From positions 81,712,525 through 81,776,524 of the forward strand of contig NC_080571.1 in the NCBI RefSeq assembly GCF_030247185.1: a stretch of DNA of 64,000 nt. The letters run 5' to 3'. The notes under the pieces were generated by a model. It saw only the letters and a program-made list of their open reading frames with translations. It was not told the DNA's origin and did no database searches. Positions 21,564 to 33,500 of this stretch are shown piece after piece (position 1 is the stretch's first letter; every line of letters begins with the position of its first letter). The stretch comes from Malaya genurostris (lineage: Eukaryota; Arthropoda; Insecta; Diptera; Culicidae). The position numbers and the translations under genes were made by a program.

Positions 21564-23482
21564 TTACCCACTAATTCCAACGCGCTCGCAATAAGCTGCC
21601 CAAAGCCTGTCCCGGTATAACTTTGCCATATCAGACTGATTTTTTGCGCTAAGTATTCCTCTCCCGACGACACAAATATCAGCTCCCTTTTCTTTGACCG
21701 CGTGTTCGGGACTATCGTACTTTTGACCAAGTCCATCGACTCCTTCTTCGATCTTAACGCCCGGTGTCAGTTGCAACAATCCCGGGAACGCAACCAAATC
21801 GGCACTCTGGCAAACGATTCCGGCTACGAAATCTACGTCCGTTTCCGTGGCAATTTTCATAGTTGACGAGCTGTACTGCGGTGTCGCCAAGCTACCTTGG
21901 GAACTCATTTCAGCTAGTAGAAACACTCCTCTTTGTTGCGTCGGATCATTCAACGCCGATTTCAGACCCTTCAGAATACCTTGGCCGGGAAGTGCATGGA
22001 CCGTTACAAGGTCAGCCCAACTGGAGATTTTAAATGGTCCGCTGGCGTACTGAAGCGCCACGGTGTTACCAATGTCTGCAAATTTTCGATCCTCCATTAT
22101 CATAAAGTTGTATTTTTTAGCTGACGATTGAAGAGCTTTCACAAAGTTGTCATTGAAGTCTTCCACTATGTCGACGTGAGTCTTCAGTAGACAAATATAA
22201 GGACCGACTTTTTCTACCAATTTCAGAATCTCTTCCGAATTGGTTAGATCCGCTGCCAGACAAAGCGTACTTTTCTTACTGGCAATCAATTTCATCAGTT
22301 CCTTGGTGAGCGCGCATTTCGCTAAATCAGCGCGCGCTTCAAATGTCATTCTTACCCGACTAAGCTCGTTAATAACCTTGCCACCGTTTTTCACAAATGA
22401 TCCATCGCTTCGAATCTGCGCCCCTTGTATGTACTTGGCAACGGATTGCACCGTCCCTTCTTCGATGCGTCCGGCTTCAAGCAGAACATTCAACAGGTAG
22501 GATAGAGTAAACAGCGAGTGCATTTTGACTCCATTTTCCTCCGTATTGTGGGCACCTCCTTGTTCGCGATCTACCACCACAATGGCATCTGTCACCGCGA
22601 GGCCTATTGATAGAGAAAGTTTGGTATTGAATACTGTAGATGTAGACTATCACTCAAATAGGACAAAACAAAACAAAATAAATAAAACAAATTCCATTAT
22701 CTAGGATAAAGTCGTGCTGACAGCGACGAGACGGTGTCGGCCAGTTCGTGTGCACGTGCCATTTACTAATTCTTTCCCCTTATCAAAGCCAATCAGGCAT
22801 TTATATATAAACCGACAATTGATTGATGTCGAGCGATGGTTAGCTACTGTCGCGTTGACCATTGAAATGAAATACTAATATACTATTTATTTATCCCTAC
22901 GACCAAATTCAAATGTAAAACCCTACTTTTAACAAAGTGAATTGACTAGTAAATGAGAACGCGAAATTAGCACCACAATTTGAACAATCAACAGACTCAC
23001 CCTCCGCTCGTAGATCATTCACCGTGTCCAGGATGCTCGACCCGGATGTCACCACGTCCTCGATGATGAGACATTTGTCGCCGGCGCTAAATTTACCCTC
23101 GATCATCTTCTTGGTGCCGTACGTTTTGGCTTCCTTACGTCGAATCAACATCGGTTTGTTGGCTTTGATCGAAATAAGTGTCGCCACGGGTAGAGCCGTG
23201 TAAGGAACACCGCACAAATGGGCACCCGAGTCGACCTGGATAAGCTCAATAAACTCCGTCAGCAGGTCCGCAAGAGTGTTCTGGAGAAACAAGGGCACAG
23301 TTTAGCATTATATCTTCACACCGTCCGTAGTTTCCTACCATCACATCCGGATAACTAACAATGACACGAAGATCAAAATAAACCGGTGAATTTATTCCCA
23401 CTTTCATCTTGAAATCACCAAATTTGAACGCGTTGATTTCAAACAATTTAATTGCGAGTTGCTTGAGTTTGACCTGATCCAT
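21564..23482 (-). CDS. r-l: Uridine 5'-monophosphate synthase (OPRT-OMPDC fusion)
   Basis: Bifunctional cytosolic enzyme for the last two steps of de novo pyrimidine synthesis: orotate to OMP using PRPP, then OMP to UMP. Three minus-strand exons (23482-23339, 23280-23001, 22603-21564) splice in frame across GT-AG introns of 58 and 397 bp to 487 aa, the usual animal length. Residues 1 to about 200 form the orotate phosphoribosyltransferase, with the PRPP motif LIIEDVVTSG at about 119-128. Residues about 230-480 form OMP decarboxylase, with LLKTHVDI (Lys282, Asp286) and the catalytic EDRKFADIG (Asp313, Lys315, Asp318). No stops or frameshifts, so it should be functional. It is the orthologue of Drosophila rudimentary-like. 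The start ATG opens the conserved N-terminus (MDQVKLKQLAIKLFEI). Mrm2 follows upstream on the same strand; no functional link is implied. Confidence 0.95.
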
Positions 23483-24342
23483 TGTTGAACAGTTTTGATT
23501 CTATCGGTAAATATACACGTGGCTTGGTTTTCCTTTGTTACACGTAAAGAGTGGACAACAATTTAGTGTCCGGCGAAAATCGTTCGCTAAACTGAAACGA
23601 TGTTCGGACGCACAATTTGAAACTTTGTTATTTGAGCACTAATCGAAATAGGACACTCTGCTATATAGTAAGAATGAGCAATAAATTCCGGCGAAACTGC
23701 TGGTGTACGTACAACTCTTCTAAACAAATTAATCAATTCGCAGCTGTGTAGATTTCTCAACCTGGTGTGGGTTAAATGATATCGACCGTTACTTGCGTTA
23801 CTTCCAAACCCCCTTTGAATTGCCTTTTTCCAGCACATGTTGGTAGTCATTAGGGTGATTCAAAGTTTTAACACTCAACAAAATAGAATTGAACTACCTG
23901 AATTTACACACATGAATAAAAATCATCTGACGATTTGTTTTAGTCTTCTTATGATGTAGAGCTACCTTGAGCTAGTTTTTTATTTAATCAGTATCTAACG
24001 AGGGAAACAGATCGGAAAAAGACCTGCACATACATCACTGGGAAAAAGCTACCATAAAAATGTGACATCTAAATATCGATCTTCCCATAGTGGGAAGCGC
24101 TTTAAAAGTCACCTCTTAGAATCTAAAGTCGCAGACTTGATTGTTCAAACATAAAATGGAATACTGAATTTTATAGTAATGTATGAAGGAGATTCCACCC
24201 TGAAGAAATTCTTCCATTAAAATGATGATTTCGGATGAACGTAACTAACAATGAACAGGCATTATTGGTACATTATTCTATTAAACGAAAAACGTTCAAT
24301 TCACGGCAATCACCCAGCGACAAACGAACCTCTCGTATCATG
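23483..24342. other. UMPS upstream region / Mrm2 downstream region
   Basis: Sits between the UMPS start and the Mrm2 stop, so it should hold the UMPS promoter and the Mrm2 3' UTR. No TATA box or repeat stands out. The 87-codon minus frame at 23587-23850 is unassigned. Confidence 0.4.
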
Positions 24343-25192
24343 CTATCGTTCGATACCGACAAATCCTCGGCCCAGCAGGAAATTTTCCGCCGAATCGTCA
24401 CGACTAGCCTTTGGTTTGATGCGTTTTACATGTGTGTAGTACTTTTGCATGTTTTTCTCCAGTGTAACCACCTCGCTATTGTCCCAAACTTTCATCAGTA
24501 GCGACGCTTTCGATGACGACATGAGAATTGCAAATCGAAGCACCGCGTAGCACAAGGTGATGATATTTTCCTGATCCAGTGAGCGCACACCGGTTGCGTT
24601 CGGTGCCATATCCGAAAGCACACAATCAATGCGTCGTTCACCCAGTAGAGAACGGATTTTATTCTGGGTCTCTGGCTTTGTGAAATCCGAATTCCCGAGC
24701 AGTGTGGCGTGCTTTATCGTGTCAACGTGAATAAATCAGAATTATTCATTAAATTTCGGGTGGGATTCACTGTGCTTACCTCAATGGGATATATCTGTAG
24801 TAAGTCGATCCCTATAACCATTCCCTTCGGCATGCCATGTTTACTTCCATCGGCATTAGAGTGCTTTACAGCCAACTGAGACCACGATCCTGGAGCAGCA
24901 CCACAATCAATAACTGTGGAACCGGGTTGTATGAGCGAGTACTTTTGATCAATTTCTAATAATTTGAAGGCACTACGGCATCTGATTTATAAATGTTATT
25001 ACTACTATAAAATTCACGTATTCAATTCAACTGTAGCATTTACCTGTAATTCATAATTTTTGCGCGTTCTACATAAGGATCGTTTAGTTGACGTGTGAGC
25101 CATTCCTGTGAGCTTTTCTTTTTTCCTTTAAGATTACTAGGAACAATTTTTCCAAACCATTTTGTGGCCAAATGCAATTTCCGGATTTGCAT
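24343..25192 (-). CDS. Mrm2: Mitochondrial rRNA 2'-O-methyltransferase (FtsJ/RrmJ family)
   Basis: SAM-dependent enzyme predicted to methylate a uridine ribose in the mitochondrial large-subunit rRNA A-loop. Three exons (25192-25044, 24981-24780, 24711-24343) join in frame across introns of 62 and 68 bp to 239 aa. Visible motifs: SAM-binding VIDCGAAPGSW (73-83), SDMAPNATG (150-158) and LLMKVWDN (189-196). The K-D-K-E tetrad is complete at Lys56, Asp151, Lys191, Glu226; its D-K and K-E spacings of 40 and 35 equal those in E. coli RrmJ. Lys56 lies in CRSAFKLLEID. The N-terminus MQIRKLHLATKWFGKI could be a short mitochondrial presequence. The mitochondrial paralogue is preferred over nucleolar or cytosolic FtsJ proteins because of the short length and the PSNLKGKKKSSQEWL block. 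The start is the least certain part, since an upstream exon is possible. Confidence 0.9.
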
Positions 25193-26551
25193 TTCGAGGA
25201 CTTTCGCGTGAAATGCTGGGAGGACTCTTAATAGTAAATATTAGTTTATCATAATATTTACATGGTTTTCGGTTTTCTCATTCACACTTCAAGAAGGAAC
25301 GAAACGAGTATAAAGAATCATTCTGGAATGATTTTCCTCCGAAAATGCAATGGAACTCACCTCTGTCAAATGACATATAGGTACTACACTGTTAAACACA
25401 GATACGATCTATTAATCGAAAAAACGAAAAAAAAACTCAACGGGTGAGCACCCGAGTAACCATTTCTGTATTTCTGTATAATCACAGATTATTTTGCCTA
25501 TTTTGCACACAGATTCTGTGTCAGAGAACACAGATTTTATCAAAATCCACAGATTTCGTAAAATATTTTATAAAAATGTTATAGTTTTAAAATGTTTTTT
25601 GCAGATTTTCACAATTTATGACCGAAAATATTCAACACACACACACAAAAATAGCGTTAGTTATTTTTATAATATCGTTATTAATTTTTAAATTTTCATA
25701 GGTTCATTGAATTCTGAATGAAAGAATTGTAATGAAACAGTTCCTTCGAATCAGACTAATAAGAATCATTGCAATCCAGAATAACTTTCATAATTACCCG
25801 CAGATTTGTATAAGTCGAGGAAACCAGCCAATTTCACGAAAAATGCGCAAAGGCGTAACTTCATAATTAACATAGGGAATATAGAAGTAAACAACTCGAA
25901 AAAGGACAAAACTCTTTTTATGTTGATTCATTCAGAGAATTTATTAGCTCTGCTCTATCACTTTGGTGCGATTCAGTGGAGGATATAAAAGGAAATGAAC
26001 AAACGCACTCATGATGCGTGTACACTTTACACAACAGTGGTTTATGTATGTGAAAGAGAAGTGCTCTCGTTTAAGTTGTCAGTGCGAGGGGAGAAATTTT
26101 GCTTGCTCTTCGTCACTAAGAGGAGATGGACATCTCTGCTTCTACATTTGTTGTCAATGTTAGAATCCCCGTAAAAAAATAAACGTTTTATTTTACAGCA
26201 TAAACAAGTGATTCGCAATGCATTTTATTGTGTCTTTACATTTTTTTTTTCATTTTCAACGATTCAATATATTATTTCTACGATCCTACAATTGAATTTA
26301 TTGTACACGTGGTGTTTCAAACAATATGCTAACTGCACATTTGATTGTTTTTCAAGAAAATATGTATGAGAAAATTTTATGATAAGAATTTTTACGATAC
26401 TTAACAACCTATACATTCTATTGTAAAAAGCATATTAACAAATAATTGAATAGTGTATAACAATACATTAAAATACTTTTCAATGGTAAAAGCAAATTTG
26501 TGGATGGTTTTGTTACAACAAATCGTATTGTTTTTCTACAATATTTTCGAC
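25193..26551. other. Mrm2 upstream region and CACAGAT repeat
   Basis: A splice-donor-like CAGAGGTGAGT lies on the minus strand at about 25360 and could end a 5' non-coding exon of Mrm2. From about 25470 to 25565 the words CACAGATT and CTGTGT repeat (CACACAGATTCTGTGTCAGA). The same words occur near 50045-50600, marking a dispersed repeat. No gene seen. Confidence 0.4.
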
Positions 26552-26783
26552 TGTCCCACGACAAAAGGGCCTAACTGCAAATGACAGTTTTCTTTCACGA
26601 TTTACCGAACTGATTTTATATTTGACGCCTTACTCTTCGCAATACTTTCAAGGTAAAACTACAAGCTTTCGATTTATATTGGAAAATTTATAGAGTTTTA
26701 AATAATGGCTCCGTAATAATCAAAAGAGAAAGTAAACAAAGAGAGGCTCTCATTTGCAGTTAGGCCCTTTTGTCGTGGAACTA
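26552..26783. mobile_element. MITE with CCACGACAAAAGGGCC ends, copy 1
   Basis: About 232 bp. Both ends read CCACGACAAAAGGGCCTAAC inward and continue GCAAATGA. No coding capacity. A second copy sits in IRE1 intron 3 (35661-35881), with the same interior motifs (CAAGCTTTCGATTT, ATGGCTCCGTAATAATCAA). Confidence 0.75.
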
Positions 26784-26822
26784 TCGATTTTCTCATTAAC
26801 TGACGCCCACCAACTAATTCAA

Positions 26823-27134
26823 CCCGCATAGCGTTTTGACTACCTATGCAGCTATGGCCACCAGACGGCTACCAAAATTGATTCAGTGACGGTTGTCAAA
26901 TCCAATTTGACAAAACAAAGTCGCCTGTATCTAAGTTAGCCGAGCGTTTTCATCTTCTCACCTTCGCTGAAAATGTCAAAGATTTCAATGTGGAAAAATC
27001 CTGGTAGATACGGTTGTATCGTTTGAGTAGTATATCTGGTAGCGGTGAGGCAGTCGGTCACCAGAATGTCTGCCAGCCATATTTTTCCAGCTGGCAGCGT
27101 TTAGTCAGCCATCTGGTAGCCATGCGTATGCGGG
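26823..27134. mobile_element. Candidate MITE with CCCGCATA ends
   Basis: Starts CCCGCATAGCG and ends CGTATGCGGG. The internal blocks GCCACCAGACGGCTACC and GCCATCTGGTAGCCATG are complementary. 312 bp; similar in design to 809-1364. It ends about 460 bp before the IRE1 start codon. Confidence 0.55.
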
Positions 27135-27590
27135 AAACTTTGGATTGAATCATTTTTTTCAGAACATCTCCTTAAGTGTGTATGCCCACCACCACCCGTC
27201 AATTTTTGACGCGTTGTTCTCTAGTGAAACTTCCCTTGATATTTGGAATTATTTTCATTCGTAGTCAGTTTTTGCTAGTCTTTCAATCATATTGGATGTG
27301 TTTTGTCTTGTTCACAGAGATCAGAAGTTTACCAAAATATCAACATTTAGTTAGTTCCACCAACGAATGCTTAAATCACATTGTAGACAGTCAACACTGA
27401 TAACAGGTGTAATGATTCGAATTAAAAGTTGCACGGAAGGTGAACCACAAGAAGCGTTTTCTATTAGAAATAATCTGCGTCATTTGCCAGTTGCGACACG
27501 GGAGTCGCACACAACCAAAATTGTATGTAAAGTGAATGTGGGCTGGTGATTGCTTCGAACTGTTATAGAGGAAACAAAGCAATAGTAACT
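27135..27590 (+). promoter_or_regulatory. Region upstream of IRE1 (promoter and 5' UTR)
   Basis: Between a MITE and the IRE1 start codon. Short frames here (27176-27400, 27367-27549) have no domain. The transcription start and any ER-stress element cannot be fixed by eye. Confidence 0.35.
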
Positions 27591-30500
27591 ATGCGGCAAG
27601 CACAGCACATCCGAACGTTAGGGTTTTGGCTAGTGCTACTTCAGATCCTAGCAAAGAGCGGATTTGCATCTTCAGGAAGTGAGGTGAGAACTGGGAAGAA
27701 CTGATAAGTATGGAAGCATTTTACTTGGCTACCTTTGCCAAGTGAAAAAATAATTTGCTCTGTTGGCATTTGGAACAGAGCAGATAAGGGGATGACGAAA
27801 TAGTTATGGAAGTGCCGCAAAAGGGAGGCGTTTCTTGCAAGAACGACTGCACTGTTAACATTTATGATTTGCGTTCAATGATGTTGGCTCATGTGGACGA
27901 AATCGTACTTGTTTTGTTTATTCAAAACCCAAGGTAATAATTCATATTTTTCAGGATTGCACTGCTGTTGCGAAAGACGAAGAGACATTGTTGGTGTTTT
28001 CGACGCTTGGAGGTGGATTGACGGCAATCGATCCGCTGTCCGGAGAAACTAGATGGTCGATGAAAGATGAGCCGGCTATTCGGGTTCCTTCGTTATCAGA
28101 AATGAATCCGCATTACTTACCGGATCCGCGGGATGGAAGTCTGTACACCTACCGGAACCCGGAAGGAGGATTGAAGAAGCTACCGTACACTATTCCACAG
28201 TTGGTAGCCAGTGCACCGTGCCGTTCCAGTGACGGAATATTGTACTCCGGGAAGAAAAGTGATGATTGGTTCTTGATTGATCCAAAAACCGGTCGCCGGG
28301 AAAAGGTATTGGGTTTCGGAGCACCCCTGGACCGGGATAAAGCTGAATCCATTGGGTGGGCAACCTCCCGAGCGGTGTACCTTGGTCGCACGCAGTACAC
28401 CGTCATGATGTACGACAGCATGGACCGAAATTCTAAACCGTGGAATGTGACGTTTTTTGACTACACATCGCACTCAATGGCCCCAGATCTGACGAAGGAG
28501 TACGGTAAGTTGGTTATATTAGAAATAGAATGGTTAAAAATGTTAACTGAATCGGCAATCGTGCAGTCGCCCATCCGCCTTTCATAACTTCTCCGGTGTA
28601 TTTGTGAATTATTTATCAGCACGATGGCTGGCTAGGTGGCTGTGCTGTTGGTTTCTCCTATCAGCAGCCGTACGTTAGATTTCACTCGTATCTCACGATT
28701 ACTTTTACTGCACCGAATGTGTTGCCACGTGCAACGAAATTCAAGGCACTTCACCCGGCCAATGGTGTTTCTAATAGCGATGAAATATATGAAACTATAA
28801 GTTAATAGCAGGAGTCGTTCAGAAACGTGGTTTAATAGTTCTATTTTTACCTTGTCTTACAATCAATACGCTTGTAAATTTTTAATTATGTGAAAAGGGA
28901 CATCCGGTTTGCAACTATGCAATACAAAGTAGGAACGTGTATGATAACACTTTCTATGATTATATCTCTTGTCTTGGGAAAGAAGGTTAAAATCAATGCT
29001 ATTCTGTCTGGTGGAAAGTATCACTTATCACGGCCGGTAAATACTTCATACTGTTGTGATTTTGTATTGTAGGTTTATTTGCACTTCATTTTTTTTTTCA
29101 CGAACCACCCATCAATGCCATAAATGATCGAATGGGCTTTTCACTGTTCAAGAAACACCAACTTTTGTGAGTGGGAGAATTTTCTTTTCTGGAAGAATTT
29201 GGACTGACTTTTAAACAGCTTGATGGGGGCAGAGAGTAAGGTGATGTTTCTGGAAAAGAAAGGGTTCGGATTATCTCTGTGTTAGCCAACTTCCATACTC
29301 ACAAGAAGTAGCCAAGTTATTTGCATCGGTTGAATAGTTAAGCTTAGAAAACAATTGAGCGGATACTCAACAGCTTTAGTTCGATGTTGGAAGTGTTGTT
29401 ATATTTTTGTATCGTCTCGTTTAGAAGAAATTTACCTTCGAAGTTTAGCCAACACAGCCAGAAGAGTTTAATTCTTTTGTTATAACATGAAACCGTCATC
29501 AGTTCAATTTTACCCAACGAAGCATTTGCGAAAGAGCTAGATGATTGAAAAAATTGATTGGGAAAGCAAAAACTTACAAAAATTTATCCGGTGAAGACGT
29601 TTCAGATTCTTTATGTCTTTTTGTCACTTGAAAACATGATTGGCATGGTTCTGTAATTTCCTTTACGAAACGGTTGATAATATAGTCCATTTCACTATTT
29701 TATTGAAGGAAATTCTTTTGGAGCATCTTTAGATTTTTTATTAAAACTTTTCAAAATCATCTTCCGAGTCGACTACCGTTCACACGATATCTTCCGAAGT
29801 TTAACTCATACATCCTGGTGATCGAACAAAATAAAAAACTACAAGGGTCAGCCCATGGGGTTGTTCGAGCTGATGTGGAACATCAATGCTTTTGCTTTTG
29901 AATGCGCGATTGCACGAGAGTCTCCTTCGATAGATCTATTACACACGGTTTATTTTTGATATGCGTTTGTTACGCGGCATTTTTTACGAGGATTTCCGAA
30001 GCTACGCGGCCTTTTTACGAGGATTTCCGAAGCTACGCGGCATTTTTTAGGAGGATTTCCGAACCTACGCGGTTTTTTATGCTGATTCCCGGAGTTACGC
30101 GGTACGTATCCCACGCGTAAAAAAAAGACCCAGACTCTGTTTGCCTTGATTTGTGTTTGTCTTGTATCCGACGAAATTACATCAATAACCCAAATATATG
30201 CAATTATACCTATGTGCATACAATTTCGATATTTAAGCTTCTCTTCGCCAAGCTTGTATTCAAGTTTTGCATACATGCAGTTATTTTTATAGCGTTAAGT
30301 TCTCTACCATTGCGACCATTCTGCGATTTCGATAATTAATCGAATTCATCTGATTTAAATTAGAACTTAATCTTAAGCACTTAAAATTTACCCCGGGATA
30401 CTTGCAAATTTCTCTGGTGATAACGACTTAAAAAAGCACTTCATCCAAACTCGCATGACACAAGATCAAAGCAAACCAATTAAAGCTTCATATCGTTTTA

Positions 30501-33500
30501 TAGCGCTTTGTGTCTTGTTCTCTAGCAGCTACCTTCCTCTGACATGTTACACGTGGGGACGGGTATAGCGTGATGGGTAAGCCTTTCACGCAGCCCACTT
30601 GGGTTCGATTCCCATCCCCGCATATAGGGTCAGAAAATTTTTCTAGCCCGAAGAGGCGAATGACCTTAAGGTTAAAACCTCTATAATCGAAAAAAAAAAT
30701 GTTACACGTGATACTGAAACGTTAATTTCGCTTATATTTATAGATTCGCGAGCTTCCCTACAGTTTCGCTTTTGCATCAATTGACCAATCAGAGCGATGC
30801 TTCCCAGCTGATAGATCACTTACTCCTTCAAAACCATCGTCTCCGTAAGAAAAATCCAGTAAGCCAGCATAGCGTCTTAGATTTTTAGCTGGCAAACAGG
30901 ACACTGCTCGCTATTAATCGAAATTTTATTCATATAACAGTTCGGCTGAAAAGTTCGTATCGTTTAATAGAAACACACATTTTTTTGCCAAAATTCGTTT
31001 TTATTATTCAACATAATTGCCATCAGAGGCGATACAGCGATTATAGCGATCTTCCAACTTTTCGATACCATTTTTGTAGTACGATTTGTCCTTTGCCTCA
31101 AAACAGGCCTCAGTTTCAGCGATTACCTCTTCATTGCTTCTAAATTTTTTACCAGCGAGCATTCTCTTGAGGTCTGAGAACAGTAGAAAGTCACTGGGGG
31201 CCAAATCTGGAGAATACGGTGGATGAGGGAGCAATTAGAAGCCCAATTTCAGCATGGTTTTCATCGACTTGTGACACGGTGCATTGTCTTGATGAAACAA
31301 AACTTTTTTCTTCTTCAAATGAGGCCGTTTTTTTTAAATTTCGTCCTTCAAACGCTCTAATAACGCTATATAATTGTTACTGTTGATGGGTTTTCCATTT
31401 TCGAGGTAGTCGATGAAAATTATACCATGCGAATCCCAAAATACAGACGCCATAACCTTACCGGCCGATTGTTGAGTCTTTCCACGTTTTGGGTTCGGTT
31501 CATCGCGTGCTGTCCACTCAGCTGACTGTCGATTGGACTCCGGAGTGAAGTGATGGAGCCATGTTTCGTCCATTGTTATATATCGACGAAAAAAATCGGT
31601 TTTATTTCGATATAACAGCTTCAAACACTGCTTAGAATCATCAATTCGTTGTTGTTTTTGATCGATTGTGAGCTCACGCGGCACCCATTTTGCACAAAGC
31701 TTTCTCATATCCAAATATTTGTGAATAATATGTCCAACACGTTCCTTTGATATCTTTAAGGTGTCAGCTATCTCGATCAACTTCACTTTACGGTCATTGA
31801 AAATCATTTTGTGGATTTTTTTACGTTTTCATCGGTAACAGCCTCGTTTGGACGTCCACTGCGTTCATCGTCTTCGGTGCTCATATGACCAGTACGAAAT
31901 TTTGCAAACCACTTACGAATTGTTGCTTCGCCCGGTGCAGAGTCTGGATAACACTCATCAAGCCATTTTTTGGTATCGGCGGCACTTTTTTTCATCAAAA
32001 AGTAGTGTTTCATCAACACACGAAATTCCTTTTTTCTATTTTTTCACAATAACAAAAGTAGCTTCACTCAAAATGCAATATCTCACAAACTAATAATCAG
32101 ACAGCTGTCAAATTTATACACGTATCTTTTAAAGGTTGGTACTAACTGAAAATGGTATGGATTTAATTCTAGTGGCGCCCTCTCATAGAAACGATACGAA
32201 CTTTTCAGCCGATCTGTTATAATTGAAAAAAGGTGGCTTGATGCATTCAAATCGAAACTTAGAAAAAATTCCAATCAAATGGTGAAATAATATCAATAAT
32301 TGATACAAAATTGATTGAGCTGTAAGTGTTCAAAAACTGATCACATTTCTATGTGTATTTTTCCTTGAGTTTCTAATTTGCACTCCTATACAGAAAACAA
32401 CGATGTGTTCCACATCAAAACCTGTTTTAATCCACCTAGTGGTGTAATTATGCCTTTCTCGTATTACTCACACCATTCATAAATATTTCTGTGAAATTCT
32501 AAAACAAACTGTTCATTGGACAGAGAAAGAGACCCGGTAGCTCCGGAACCGGAAGTAGTATTCACAACAAATTCAGGAATTCCGTATAAAATAGACTTTT
32601 CCTTTGAATCTAAGTTTTTTTATAATGGTCCTTTTAACTGGTCTTTAAGTTTGTGAAAATCGATTTGGCGATCTTGAAGAAAAGTTACTACTCTCTTACT
32701 CTTTCAGTCGTAGAACACGCGGGTCTCTACTGTATATAGGAGGCGTCTCCATTCAACTCGGTTCATGGCTGTTCGCCGCCAGCCTCGGTAGCTGCGAAGG
32801 GTCCGCAGGTAGTCCTCAATTTGATCGATCCATCTTGCCCGCTGCGCGCCTCTTCTTCTTATACCGGTCGGATCATTATCGAGGATCATTTTAACCAGGT
32901 TGTTCTCCGAAATTCTAACAACATGCCCGGCCCACCGTAGCCGCCCGACCTTGGCCGTTTGGATGAGGGTGATCCTCCCAGAAACACTGGTGCAGTTCAT
33001 GGTTCGCAACACCTTCCGTTCAAAAACACCTAGTGCGCGTTGATCTTCCGCAAGCATTGTCCAGGACTCGTGCCCGTAGAGGAGACCCGGTCTAATCAGC
33101 GTTTTGTAGATAGTTAACTTCGTACGACGGCGAATTTTACTCGATCGTAGCGTCCTGCGGAGTCCAAAGTAAGCACGATTTTCTGACAATATGCGTCTCT
33201 GAATTTCTCTGCTGGTGTCATTATCGGCAGTCACCAGTGAGCCCAAGTACACGAACTCGTCGACCTTTTCGATTTCATCACCACCAATCTGAACTCGTAA
33301 TGAATGGCTGACATTATCTTCTCTCGAGCTCTTGCCTTTCATGTACTTTGTCTTTGACACATTGATGTCTAGTCCGATCCGCTTGGCCTCAGCTTTTAGT
33401 CCGATGTACGTATCTTCCATCTTCTCAAATTTGCGTGCTATAATGTCAATATCATCAGCGAAATCAAGTAGCTGGACAGACTTTCTGAAAATCGTGCCAC

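Noticed and set aside
25193..25390. An extra coding first exon for Mrm2 beginning ATGTCATTTGACAG
   Set aside because: The donor at about 25360 is good, but joining to the acceptor near 25240 puts the known protein out of frame. At most it is a non-coding exon.
29971..30118. CRISPR-like array
   Set aside because: Units are contiguous tandem repeats without unique spacers, and the genome is eukaryotic.
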